Below, in pieces: positions 1-6,494 of a DNA stretch of 7,227 bases. The notes under the pieces were generated by a model. It did not search any database and was not told the origin of the DNA. It saw only the letters and a list, made by a program, of their open reading frames with translations. The stretch's first letter is position 1. Each line of letters begins with the position of its first letter. The stretch is from Clostridia bacterium (GTDB taxonomy: Bacteria; Bacillota_A; Clostridia; Peptostreptococcales; JAAYPU01). The DNA lies in assembly GCA_022360735.1 (NCBI GenBank), contig JAKSCF010000727.1, forward strand, positions 1 to 7,227, in the 5' to 3' direction. The translations under genes and the position numbers were made by a program.

Positions 1-31
1 CATGAGCATGAAGTATGAGTAGGTGGTTCAT

Positions 32-1045
32 TTGTCTAGGATACCTAAACATCTAAAGGAAAAAATAGATTCAATGCCTCAAAAACCCGGTATTTACAAG
101 ATGAAGGATAATGATGGCAACATTATCTATGTAGGTAAAAGTAAAACCTTAAAATCAAGGGTAAAATCTTACTTCTATACGGAGCATGAATGGAGTAAGT
201 TAAAAATGCTGATTTTTAATATACAGGATATAGAGTATATTGAAACGGATACACATTTAGAAGCATTAATAATGGAATGTGAACTCATAAAGAAATTAAA
301 ACCAATGTATAATAACCAGCTTAAAAATCACAAAAAATATAAATATTTGAAAATCAATAAATTCAATAGATATGGACCTATAAGCATAACACATGAAAGA
401 GAAGAAGACTGTTTTGGACCCTACAGAAGCAAAGGGATGCTTGAAGAAGTCACTAAGTTTTTCCAAAATATATATCCTATAACTCAGTCTGAAGGCAGCT
501 ATGGATTTACATACAAAATTTTTCCCGAAAGTATGAAGAAGGATTCTTTTGAAAACAATAAGAAAAACCTTACGGAGATTTTTTCTAATAAAAATTGCAT
601 GCAGAAATTTTTATCGGTGATTGAAGAAAAGATGATGAATGCAGCTTCAAACAACCAATTTGAGACAGCATCTATTTACCGAGATATGCAAATGCATATG
701 AAATATCTGTATAATACCGGTGCAAGTGAAGACAATGACTTGAATATAAAAAAGATTTTAGTGGGTGAAAAGATTGAGGAGGGTTATAAGCTTTTTTATA
801 TTTCAAATACTAGGATCATATTCAAAAAGAAGTATAAAAAGATTAACAGAGAAGCTGTAGAAATATTTTTGTTGAATGCAAAAGAGCACGAAGAAAACGT
901 AACGTCCAGAGTAAACGAAAAAAGAGATTTAGATTTTAAAACTATTATTATCACAGAAATTGAAGACCAAGCATCAAAGGCAGTTGTTTATTTAAAAGGG
1001 AATGGCGATATAGATTTTTTTATTGAAAAGCTTTTAACTCTATAA
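32..1045 (+). CDS. UvrC-like GIY-YIG nuclease with UVR motif, short form
   Basis: Positions below count from the upstream GTG at 23. The N-terminal domain is a UvrC-type GIY-YIG nuclease: G23-I-Y, Y36-V-G, K39, R46, Y50, a catalytic-type E85 and N97, with the helix EALIMECELIKKLKPMYN matching UvrC. Residues about 200-233 form a UVR (UvrB/UvrC) motif, the part by which UvrC contacts UvrB. The protein then ends near residue 340, whereas full UvrC is about 600 residues with an RNase H-like endonuclease and helix-hairpin-helix domains; both are absent. It resembles Cho in having only the 3'-incision half, but Cho lacks the UVR motif. A role in DNA repair is inferred. I prefer TTG at 32 because AGGTGG at 21-26 gives a 5-nt spacer; GTG at 23 is the alternative and has no good site. 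No terminator is evident after it. Confidence 0.88.
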   Translation: MSRIPKHLKEKIDSMPQKPGIYKMKDNDGNIIYVGKSKTLKSRVKSYFYTEHEWSKLKMLIFNIQDIEYIETDTHLEALIMECELIKKLKPMYNNQLKNHKKYKYLKINKFNRYGPISITHEREEDCFGPYRSKGMLEEVTKFFQNIYPITQSEGSYGFTYKIFPESMKKDSFENNKKNLTEIFSNKNCMQKFLSVIEEKMMNAASNNQFETASIYRDMQMHMKYLYNTGASEDNDLNIKKILVGEKIEEGYKLFYISNTRIIFKKKYKKINREAVEIFLLNAKEHEENVTSRVNEKRDLDFKTIIITEIEDQASKAVVYLKGNGDIDFFIEKLLTL

Positions 1046-1097
1046 ATCTTATAATAAAATGAATTTTTTTAACGAGATATAAGTGATTTAGATTGTA

Positions 1098-1106
1098 TGA
1101 TATAAT
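1098..1106 (+). promoter_or_regulatory. Extended -10 promoter for the AraC-family gene
   Basis: TGATATAAT is a perfect TATAAT (1101-1106) with the TGn extension. The -35 position at 17-bp spacing reads TATAAG, which is poor, so recognition would rest on the extended -10. The start point would fall near 1113, just at the ribosome binding site, giving a very short leader. Confidence 0.55.
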
Positions 1107-1127
1107 GTGAGAAAGGAGGAAGATCTG

Positions 1128-1844
1128 ATGCAAGGTATAAAGTATGATTTCAAAGTGTATCAACAAAAGATGAAGACCCATACCCATTCATTTGGACAAC
1201 TTATTATTCCAATCAGAGGCAGTTTAAATATTGAAACGGATACAATGGATTCCATCATAGATGAGAACAAACTTTTTTTTCTTTCGCCTTCATCAGAGCA
1301 TACCTTTTATTCAAAGGTTAGAAATGAGTTTTTAGTTCTGGATATTCCTTATGAATTTTTAAAAGACGATGACATGAAAAAAAATCAAGACGGTAAATTA
1401 ATTGAGATGGATGAGCGGTGGCAATTGCTTAAATCTTTGTTGATCAAAGATTGTCAAGAAGATTCCAACCACTATGCTGTCAATAATCTTTTTCAATATT
1501 TTTATCAATACTTGGTGGAATCTTCTCATTATCGTTCCATTGACTACTTAAATCAACATTATACGGAGGAGATCAGCTTAAATACATTAGCTAAAATTGA
1601 GAATTATAACCCTAATTATTATAGTGAATGGTTTAAAAAAGAGATGAAGGTCTCAATAACAGACTATATAAAAAATTTAAGAGTCAAAAAAGCAAAAGAG
1701 ATGCTTATTCATCATGATTATTCAATATTACAAATAGCTCAAATGGTCGGCTATCATCACCATTCTTCATTGACAAGAGCTTTTAAAGATGTTGAAAATA
1801 TGACCCCGGCACAATTTAGAAAAATCAACAGTAAATCCATTTGA
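1128..1844 (+). CDS. AraC-family transcriptional regulator with cupin sensor domain
   Basis: A 238-residue one-component DNA-binding regulator. Residues 1-120 look like the cupin-type ligand domain of AraC proteins (H18-T-H20-S-F-G-Q near the start, then a GSLNIET strand and SPSSEHTFYS). Residues 137-238 are the AraC double helix-turn-helix: the first HTH starts at ISLNTLAKI (149 onward) and the second at YSILQIAQMVGY (198-209), followed by SSLTRAF and the family-typical MTPAQFRK. Start choice: ATG 1128 sits 8 nt after AAGGAGG (1113-1119). A GTG at 1107 is in frame, but it abuts the -10 box and would place the ribosome binding site inside the gene. The ligand and targets are unknown. The gene stands alone and converges on the spore-protein gene. 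A sugar or small-molecule sensing role is the family default, not something shown here. Confidence 0.93.
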   Translation: MQGIKYDFKVYQQKMKTHTHSFGQLIIPIRGSLNIETDTMDSIIDENKLFFLSPSSEHTFYSKVRNEFLVLDIPYEFLKDDDMKKNQDGKLIEMDERWQLLKSLLIKDCQEDSNHYAVNNLFQYFYQYLVESSHYRSIDYLNQHYTEEISLNTLAKIENYNPNYYSEWFKKEMKVSITDYIKNLRVKKAKEMLIHHDYSILQIAQMVGYHHHSSLTRAFKDVENMTPAQFRKINSKSI

Positions 1845-1856
1845 ACTTATAAATAA

Positions 1857-1911
1857 ATTGAATGCAGGTGTATGAATATGGTTTTCTTGTATTCATGCAC
1901 CTGCATTCAAT
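1857..1911. terminator. Long hairpin between convergent genes, likely bidirectional terminator
   Basis: A 22-bp stem (1857-1878 with 1890-1911) has a single G-U pair (1871/1897) and an 11-nt loop. It lies 12 nt after the AraC stop and 60 nt after the spore-protein stop on the other strand. On the minus strand the stem is followed by TTATTTAT; on the plus strand by ATATATTT. Neither is a clean T run, so the terminator call rests on position and stem strength. Confidence 0.7.
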
Positions 1912-1970
1912 GGCAATATATTTCGTTATTAGTTTGAAACTGTCAAGCTCCTTGAAATGTATTTTTGCTT

Positions 1971-2144
1971 TTATTGCATTTCTTTTAGATCTTCTACTGC
2001 TACATTGCATATTGTATCACAATAAATATCCTTAATTTCTACTTGATTGCCTTTAACTTTTCTTATCCAAACAGATGAGCCTTTGTAAAACACTTTGGTA
2101 ATGTCGCTGGAATGAAGGATTTCTTCTACTCTTTGTATGTTCAT
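1971..2144 (-). CDS. sspH: H-type small acid-soluble spore protein (SspH-like)
   Basis: A 57-residue protein starting MNIQRVEEILHSSDITKVFY and continuing KGSSVWIRKVKG, then a short acidic C-terminus ending VEDLKEMQ. The MN(I/V)QR..EI start, the K-V-x-Y-x-G-x-x-V-W-I core, the later charged strand and the size all fit the SASP H family, which in Bacillus is made in the forespore and packed in the spore core. AGGAGTGA lies 9 nt before the ATG. This gene is the best evidence that the organism forms endospores. Two cysteines (C42, C46) are unusual for the family. Upstream, GAATA with an ATA-ending -10 can be found at 17-19 bp spacing, only a weak match to sigma-G or sigma-F promoters, so no promoter is called. 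The gene converges on the AraC gene across a shared hairpin. Confidence 0.85.
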   Translation of the reverse strand: MNIQRVEEILHSSDITKVFYKGSSVWIRKVKGNQVEIKDIYCDTICNVAVEDLKEMQ

Positions 2145-2190
2145 ATTTAAAGTTCACTCCTATCTTATATTCAACAAACGATAAGCATAT

Positions 2191-2304
2191 CTATTCTTTA
2201 TAGTTATTATTTGCATATTCTATTATTTTATTTACTTTCTGCGTTTTATATTGAAGTTTTAAATTGTAAGCCGATATTACCTGAAAGAGCTCTTTGCTTT
2301 TCAT
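2191..2304 (-). other. Possible 37-residue ORF in the sspH-regulator gap
   Basis: An ATG-initiated frame upstream of sspH on the same strand, beginning MKSKELFQVISAYNLK and ending YANNNYKE. It is lysine- and asparagine-rich and could be a small soluble protein, but no ribosome binding site precedes the ATG and I recognise no family. It ends 46 nt before the sspH start. Such a composition also arises by chance in AT-rich DNA. Apart from this frame and the promoter at 2378, I see nothing in the roughly 295-nt gap except a G-rich patch at 2348-2363. Confidence 0.2.
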
Positions 2305-2377
2305 GTCAATTCAGTTGAAAACATGTTAAAGAAAGTCATTAAACATGGCGGGGGGCAGTTGGGAGAAATACTCCATA

Positions 2378-2406
2378 TTGTTCTATATAAAAGAGTGTAC
2401 TATAAT
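2378..2406 (+). promoter_or_regulatory. Sigma-A promoter of the Crp/Fnr-family regulator
   Basis: TTGTTC (2378-2383), a 17-nt spacer and a perfect TATAAT (2401-2406) predict a start near 2413, 27 nt before the gene. A small dyad GGAG-N5-CTCC (2362-2374) lies just upstream of the -35 and could be a regulatory site. I see no copy of the operator found upstream of hcp, so autoregulation is not supported. Confidence 0.75.
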
Positions 2407-2439
2407 AATTTCATATAGTAATACTGCGGGGGAATTGAT

Positions 2440-3129
2440 ATGTATGCTAAATGGCTAAATGTATTAAATCAAGTTAAATTATTTGAAAACATTGAAGCAG
2501 AAGGGCTTAATGTGATGTTGAACTGTCTAAGTCCAAAGATTGTATCCTATAAAAAGAAAGAATATATTACCATAGAAGGAGATGAATTTACTGGGATAGG
2601 GATTCTGGTACAAGGGGAAGTCGTCGTGACAAAAGAAAATGTAGCAGGGGATAGAGTCATCATATCCAAAATAAGTGAAGGGAATTTATTTGGTGAAATG
2701 ATTGCTTTTTCCGGTAAGAATCAGTGGCCTGCTACTGTCATTGCTTCTACGGATTGTACAGTGATATTTTTTCCTTCTGACAGAATTCTGGGAAATTGTC
2801 CCAGAATGTGCATTGAACATAAATTACTCATACAAAATATGTTGAAAATAGTATCAAAGAAGGCACTTAACCTTAATCGAAAAATCGAATATTTAACGAT
2901 TAAAAGTATAAGAACCAAAATAAGCACCTATTTATTAGAACGACACCATATTGTAGGAAAAAATATGTTTATAATCCCATTAAAAAGAAATGAATTAGCA
3001 GAATTTTTAAATGTATCAAGGCCTTCTTTGTCCAGAGAGCTTATCAAAATGAAGGATGAAGGCATTATTGATTTTGATAAATCTACATTTAAAATACTAG
3101 ATATGGAAACATTAAAAGCGAATATATAG
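2440..3129 (+). CDS. Crp/Fnr-family regulator, probable HcpR-type activator of hcp
   Basis: A 229-residue one-component regulator. Residues 15-125 form the cyclic-nucleotide-binding-type beta-roll (LFENI, IGILVQGEVVV, GNLFGEMIAFSG). The Arg-Ser that contacts cAMP phosphate in CRP is replaced by Trp-Pro in NQWPAT, so cAMP is unlikely to be the signal. A dimerisation helix follows, then a winged HTH whose recognition segment is N184-ELAEFLNVSRPSLSREL-201, the SRxSLSREL form common in this family. Cysteines are C29, C106, C120 and C124; the N-terminal four-Cys iron-sulfur motif of FNR is missing. The ribosome binding site is GGGGGA (2428-2433). The next gene is hcp, with a Crp/Fnr-type palindrome before it, as in HcpR-hcp pairs known from Desulfovibrio, Clostridia and Porphyromonas. 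HcpR proteins studied elsewhere sense NO through haem; that is inference here. Confidence 0.9.
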   Translation: MYAKWLNVLNQVKLFENIEAEGLNVMLNCLSPKIVSYKKKEYITIEGDEFTGIGILVQGEVVVTKENVAGDRVIISKISEGNLFGEMIAFSGKNQWPATVIASTDCTVIFFPSDRILGNCPRMCIEHKLLIQNMLKIVSKKALNLNRKIEYLTIKSIRTKISTYLLERHHIVGKNMFIIPLKRNELAEFLNVSRPSLSRELIKMKDEGIIDFDKSTFKILDMETLKANI

Positions 3130-3140
3130 GCCATCGTATA

Positions 3141-3186
3141 ACGATTATACAAGTAAAGGATCAAATACTTGTATAACCGTTTTTTA
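3141..3186 (+). terminator. Rho-independent terminator of the regulator gene
   Basis: ACGATTATACAAGTA (3141-3155) pairs with TACTTGTATAACCGT (3166-3180) over 15 positions with one A-C mismatch, has a 10-nt loop and is followed by seven T residues (3180-3186). It separates the regulator transcript from hcp, so hcp must have its own promoter. Confidence 0.9.
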
Positions 3187-3192
3187 TTGCGC

Positions 3193-3214
3193 AAATTTAT
3201 TTTAAAATAAATTT
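3193..3214. promoter_or_regulatory. Perfect 22-bp AT palindrome upstream of the hcp operator
   Basis: AAATTTATTTT at 3193-3203 is followed at once by its exact reverse complement at 3204-3214. The centre (3203.5) is 20.0 bp upstream of the operator centre and 61.5 bp upstream of the predicted hcp start. It may serve as an UP element for the RNA polymerase alpha C-terminal domain or as a second protein site. Confidence 0.45.
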
Positions 3215-3236
3215 TGGTAACCTAGGATACCGAAAT
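3211..3236. promoter_or_regulatory. Operator palindrome of hcp, probable Crp/Fnr (HcpR-type) site
   Basis: The core GGTAACCTAGGATACC (3216-3231) matches its reverse complement at 14 of 16 positions. With the flanks ATTTT and GAAAT the symmetry extends to 22 of 26. Its centre (3223.5) is 41.5 bp upstream of the start predicted from the -10 at 3253, the class II activator position for Crp/Fnr proteins. It also occupies the place of a missing -35 element. Confidence 0.72.
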
Positions 3237-3252
3237 AATCATTAAATTGCTA

Positions 3253-3258
3253 TATGAT
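3253..3258 (+). promoter_or_regulatory. -10 element of the hcp promoter
   Basis: TATGAT, with a predicted start near 3265. The 17-bp-spaced -35 position (3230-3235) reads CCGAAA, no match to TTGACA, which suggests the promoter depends on an activator bound at 3211-3236. The leader to the hcp ATG would be about 52 nt. Confidence 0.6.
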
Positions 3259-3316
3259 AAAAACATAACAAAAATGAAATCAATTAAATGATTAAATAAA
3301 GGGAGGAAATTAAAAA

Positions 3317-4975
3317 ATGAGTATGTTTTGTTATCAATGTCAAGAAGCTGCAAAAGGAACAGGCTGTACAGTAAAGGGAGTTTGCGGTAAAACAGAAGAA
3401 GTAGCGAATATCCAAGACTTAATGGTATACACATTAAAAGGAATTGCACAAGTAGAACAACTAGGTGTTGAAGCAGAAATAAAATGTTCAGAGGCAGGCC
3501 CATTTACAATGAAGTCATTATTTATGACCATTACAAATGCAAATTTTAATGATGCTATGATCGTTGAACAAATTAAAAAAGGCTTGGCACTTAGAGAAGA
3601 AATGAAGAAAGATTTGACGAATAAAGGCGTAATCTTAAATGACTTACATGATGCCGCTACATGGACAGCAGAGTCAGATTCAGAGATTCAAGCTAAAGCA
3701 GATTCTATTCAAGTTGGCATTTTGGCTACTGAAAATGAAGATGTGCGTTCTCTTAGAGAATTGATCACATACGGACTTAAAGGAATGGCTGCTTATGCAG
3801 AGCATGCATATAACTTAGGGAAAGAAAATGAAGAAATATATGCTTTCATGATGAAAGCTTTAGCAGCAACACTAGATGATACACTAAGCGCAGATGATTT
3901 GGTAGCACTTACATTAGAAACAGGAAAATTCGGTGTAGATGTAATGGCTATACTGGATGCAGCAAACACAGGTGCTTACGGAAATCCTGAAATAACAGAA
4001 GTTAATATTGGTGTTAGAAACAACCCAGCCATCTTAATATCAGGTCATGATTTAAAAGACCTAGAACAATTATTAGAGCAGACAAAAGGAACCGGCGTAG
4101 ACGTTTATACGCATAGTGAAATGCTGCCTGCTCACTACTATCCGGCATTCAAAAAGTATGATCACTTTGTAGGCAACTATGGTAATGCATGGTGGAAACA
4201 AAAAGAAGAATTTGAATCCTTTAATGGACCAATATTATTTACAACCAACTGTCTTGTTCCACCTAAAGCGGAGCATATTGAAAGAATATATACAACAGGT
4301 GCAACAGGCTTCCCAGGATGTAAAGCGATTGAAGCAGATGAAAATGGCAAAAAAGATTTCTCCGAAATCATAGAGCATGCTAAGAGATTAGCACCTCCTA
4401 CAGAAATTGAAACGGGTAAAATCGTAGGTGGATTTGCACACAATCAAGTATTGGCTTTAGCCGATAAAGTAATTGATGCCGTAAAGTCTGGCGCCATCAA
4501 AAAGTTCTTCGTAATGGCAGGTTGTGATGGCAGAATGAAATCTAGGTCTTACTACACTGAGTTCGCAGAGCAATTGCCAAAAGATACAGTGATTCTAACT
4601 GCAGGTTGTGCAAAGTATCGTTACAACAAACTAGATTTAGGCGACATTGGTGGAATTCCAAGAGTACTAGACGCAGGGCAATGTAATGACTCTTATTCAC
4701 TAGCGGTGGTAGCTCTTAAATTAAAAGAAGTATTTGAACTTAATGATATCAATGATTTACCAATCGCATATAATATTGCATGGTATGAGCAAAAAGCAGT
4801 AATCGTATTACTTGCATTGCTTCACCTAGGCGTTAAGAACATCAAGCTTGGACCAACACTTCCAGCATTCTTATCTCCAAACGTAGCAAATGTATTGGTT
4901 GAGACATTTGGTATCAATGGCATGACAAATGTAGAAGATGATTTAAATCAATTCTTAGGAGAAACTGCAAAGTAA
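3317..4975 (+). CDS. hcp: Hybrid cluster protein (hydroxylamine reductase), class I
   Basis: A 552-residue cytoplasmic iron-sulfur-oxygen protein. Hcp reduces hydroxylamine to ammonia in vitro and acts on NO in cells, protecting anaerobes from nitrosative stress. The N-terminal C5-x2-C8-x8-C17-x5-C23 motif holds the cubane cluster and has the spacing of class I proteins from strict anaerobes. All hybrid-cluster ligands are present: H244 (in GHDL), E268 (THSEM), C312 (TTNCLVPP), C403 ([11 protein letters not shown]), C431 ([10 protein letters not shown]), C456 (AGQCNDS), E491 and K493 (WYEQK). They line up with Desulfovibrio H244, E268, C312, C406, C434, C459, E494 and K496. The ribosome binding site GGGAGG (3301-3306) is 10 nt before the ATG. 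The gene lies after the Crp/Fnr regulator but is separated from it by a terminator. No hcr reductase partner is in the window. Confidence 0.98.
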   Translation: MSMFCYQCQEAAKGTGCTVKGVCGKTEEVANIQDLMVYTLKGIAQVEQLGVEAEIKCSEAGPFTMKSLFMTITNANFNDAMIVEQIKKGLALREEMKKDLTNKGVILNDLHDAATWTAESDSEIQAKADSIQVGILATENEDVRSLRELITYGLKGMAAYAEHAYNLGKENEEIYAFMMKALAATLDDTLSADDLVALTLETGKFGVDVMAILDAANTGAYGNPEITEVNIGVRNNPAILISGHDLKDLEQLLEQTKGTGVDVYTHSEMLPAHYYPAFKKYDHFVGNYGNAWWKQKEEFESFNGPILFTTNCLVPPKAEHIERIYTTGATGFPGCKAIEADENGKKDFSEIIEHAKRLAPPTEIETGKIVGGFAHNQVLALADKVIDAVKSGAIKKFFVMAGCDGRMKSRSYYTEFAEQLPKDTVILTAGCAKYRYNKLDLGDIGGIPRVLDAGQCNDSYSLAVVALKLKEVFELNDINDLPIAYNIAWYEQKAVIVLLALLHLGVKNIKLGPTLPAFLSPNVANVLVETFGINGMTNVEDDLNQFLGETAK

Positions 4976-4997
4976 AATTTAATTACAGAAATAAATT

Positions 4998-5029
4998 AAA
5001 GAAGCCGGGCGATATGCCTAGCTTCTTTT
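4998..5029 (+). terminator. Rho-independent terminator of hcp
   Basis: AAAGAAGCCGGGC (4998-5010) pairs with GCCTAGCTTCTTT (5016-5028) across a 5-nt GATAT loop, with one C-A mismatch and one G-U pair. Four T residues close it, so the T tract is short. It lies 22 nt after the hcp stop. Confidence 0.75.
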
Positions 5030-5122
5030 AGGTTGTAGACAAATTGCATTTTTTCTTATCAATCTTTTTATTGCTTATAATATAGAAAAGATGTATTAGT
5101 TATGAAAATTTTAAGATTTATA

Positions 5123-5153
5123 TTGACTTACCAGTTGGTGACAGGTGTAATGT
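5123..5153 (+). promoter_or_regulatory. MerR-type promoter with 19-bp spacer and centred dyad
   Basis: TTGACT (5123-5128) and TAATGT (5148-5153) are separated by 19 bp, the overlong spacer typical of promoters that MerR proteins activate by untwisting DNA. Within it ACCnGT-N5-ACnGGT (5130-5146) is a dyad whose centre, 5138, is exactly the middle of the spacer. The predicted start near 5160 leaves a leader of about 15 nt. It precedes the MerR-family gene, so autoregulation is likely. Confidence 0.75.
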
Positions 5154-5174
5154 TATGATAAAGGAGGTATTATA

Positions 5175-5903
5175 ATGAGAATAAATGAAGCAGCAGACCT
5201 TTGTGGATTACCTAAGAAAACAATAAAGTATTATGAAGAAGAAGAATTGATTCATCCAAAAAGGAACAATACAAACAATTATAGAGAATATCAAGACGAA
5301 GATATCAAGACTCTAAAAGAAATTAAATTGTTGAGAAAGTTAGGGTTTACAATTGAAGATATAAGAATAATATTGAAGAACCCAGAGGATTTAAAGCTAT
5401 TGTTTGAAAATCATATTAAAGAATTGGATACAAACATTAAAAACATGAATAAAACAAAAGAGATTTGTATCAATATTTTAGTTGAAAATGACCAATCAGA
5501 GGGTATAGACTTTGCTAATTACCTAGAAAACATTTCAAATATGGAGAGAGAAGGGTATCAGTTTATGGAAGAGAATATAAAACAAAGAAAGTTTAGAAGA
5601 GATTCAAATTTAACCATCATTTTCATAACGGTATTTGTATTAGTGGTTATTACTTTAGGGATTTTTTTGAATAATAACATTCTAGGGATCATACTGTTTA
5701 TAACCATCACAATAACTGTTCTGGGATTTTTAGTTCTATGGCATTCCAAAACAACAGCATATATTTGTAAACAGTGCGATACGAAATTTAATATTACCTT
5801 TTTAACAGATTTAGTTTCGCCTCAAGTGCCGCCCAATAAAAAATATTTGAAATGCCCAAATTGTAAAAAGCGAGTTTGGGCCAGAGAATCATATAGAGAC
5901 TAA
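5175..5903 (+). CDS. Membrane-anchored MerR-type regulator with C-terminal zinc ribbon
   Basis: A 242-residue fusion of three parts. Residues 1-70 are a MerR winged HTH (MRINEAADLCGLPKKTIKYYEEEELI, then the wing NNYREYQDEDI and LRKLGFTIEDI). Residues 71-140 form the helical region that pairs MerR dimers. Two hydrophobic helices, about 146-165 and 169-189, separated by NNN, predict a membrane hairpin with both ends in the cytoplasm. The tail holds C198-K-Q-C201 and C227-P-N-C230, a CxxC...CxxC zinc ribbon of a type also seen in small clostridial membrane proteins (YLKCPNCKKRVW). The function is unknown; the design suggests a membrane or metal signal passed to the HTH. The ATG is 7 nt after AAGGAGG (5161-5167). 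The upstream 19-bp-spacer promoter carries a matching operator. The cupin gene follows 122 nt downstream and could be a target. Confidence 0.88.
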   Translation: MRINEAADLCGLPKKTIKYYEEEELIHPKRNNTNNYREYQDEDIKTLKEIKLLRKLGFTIEDIRIILKNPEDLKLLFENHIKELDTNIKNMNKTKEICINILVENDQSEGIDFANYLENISNMEREGYQFMEENIKQRKFRRDSNLTIIFITVFVLVVITLGIFLNNNILGIILFITITITVLGFLVLWHSKTTAYICKQCDTKFNITFLTDLVSPQVPPNKKYLKCPNCKKRVWARESYRD

Positions 5904-5946
5904 AATAGATGATTTTGAAAGATTTTTAGGGGAATAATAAATAATG

Positions 5947-5974
5947 TAAAGAACATTCTTTAAAGTGCTAAAAT
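5947..5974 (+). promoter_or_regulatory. Putative promoter and overlapping palindrome before the cupin gene
   Basis: TAAAGAACATTCTTTA (5947-5962) is symmetric at 14 of 16 positions. It overlaps the -35/spacer region of a possible extended -10, TGCTAAAAT (5966-5974). Predicted start near 5981, 45 nt before the ATG. A site in this place would usually repress. I recognise no specific regulator for it. Confidence 0.4.
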
Positions 5975-6025
5975 CAATATAACGAAAGATAATTACATTT
6001 ATTCAAAAGTAATAAGGAGGATATC

Positions 6026-6370
6026 ATGAGTCAGAATTTAATTAAAAATATCGACTTTTCAAAAGTAATAGAGTTGGAATCTTTAGTGGCGTATCAAGAG
6101 GGCCGGGTTGTCAGCAGAACTTTATCCCAAGGTAAACCTTTAAGCGTTACTTTGTTTGCATTTGATAAAGGAGAAGAAATCAGCTCTCATTCAGCTGGAG
6201 GAGATGCAATGGTATATGTACTAGATGGTGAAACCGAGGTCACCATCGATCAAGAAACCTTTACAGTAAAAAAAGGAGAAACCATCGTAATGTCTAAAAA
6301 TATACCTCATGCACTTTTGGCAACAGAAAAATTTAAAATGTTACTGATAGTGGTTTTTAGTCTTACTTAA
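6026..6370 (+). CDS. Small single-domain cupin protein
   Basis: A 114-residue protein that is one cupin beta-barrel (cupin_2 type). Motif 1 is GEEISSHSAGGDAMVYVLDG (49-68), where only H55 of the usual HxH pair is present and a Gly-Gly-Asp follows. Motif 2 is KKGETIVMSKNIPHALLA (82-99) with H95. This H..GDAM..DGE...IPHAL pattern is that of a small cupin family common in anaerobes with no assigned substrate. With two clear histidines the metal site, if any, would be reduced. There is no signal peptide, so it should be cytoplasmic. The start is supported by AAGGAGG (6014-6020), 5 nt upstream. It lies after the membrane-tethered MerR gene without an obvious terminator between, so it may be partly cotranscribed, and it has a candidate promoter of its own. 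Confidence 0.88.
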   Translation: MSQNLIKNIDFSKVIELESLVAYQEGRVVSRTLSQGKPLSVTLFAFDKGEEISSHSAGGDAMVYVLDGETEVTIDQETFTVKKGETIVMSKNIPHALLATEKFKMLLIVVFSLT

Positions 6371-6393
6371 AAAATCTTTCAATTCATAAATGG

Positions 6394-6440
6394 GGCTGTT
6401 ACATTAGCAAAAAAATATTGCTTGTGCAAAGCCTTTTTTT
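6394..6440 (+). terminator. Rho-independent terminator of the cupin gene
   Basis: GGCTGTTACATTAGCA (6394-6409) folds on TGCTTGTGCAAAGCC (6419-6433) with a one-base bulge and two mismatches, followed by seven T residues (6434-6440). It also lies between convergent genes, but the minus strand has no T run after the stem. I see nothing further in 6441-6494. Confidence 0.75.
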
Positions 6441-6494
6441 GATTTTGTTTGATCTTTACTTCATTTTTGTAGATTAGTATGATCTCATATCTTT

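Noticed and set aside
1..22. Possible 3' end of a gene upstream of the window (frames ending HEHEV at 18 or SMKYE at 22).
   Set aside because: Six codons or fewer are visible and both frames are possible, so no gene can be supported.
36..45. CTAGGATACC, identical to 10 bp of the hcp operator.
   Set aside because: Only one half of the palindrome is present, and it lies inside the start of the nuclease gene; probably chance.
1107..1127. GTG start giving a seven-residue longer AraC-family protein.
   Set aside because: It directly follows the -10 box and would put AAGGAGG inside the coding region; ATG at 1128 is better placed.
2348..2363. G-rich patch GGCGGGGGGCAGTTGG as a G-quadruplex.
   Set aside because: It lacks four separate runs of three G; unusual in this AT-rich DNA but not convincing.
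2323..2418. 31-codon plus-strand frame beginning MLKKVIKHGGG.
   Set aside because: It has no ribosome binding site and runs through the promoter of the Crp/Fnr gene.
3222..3531. Long open frames on the strand opposite the start of hcp.
   Set aside because: They mirror hcp codons, have no ribosome binding site and encode no recognisable domain. The same holds for the frame opposite 4177-4443.
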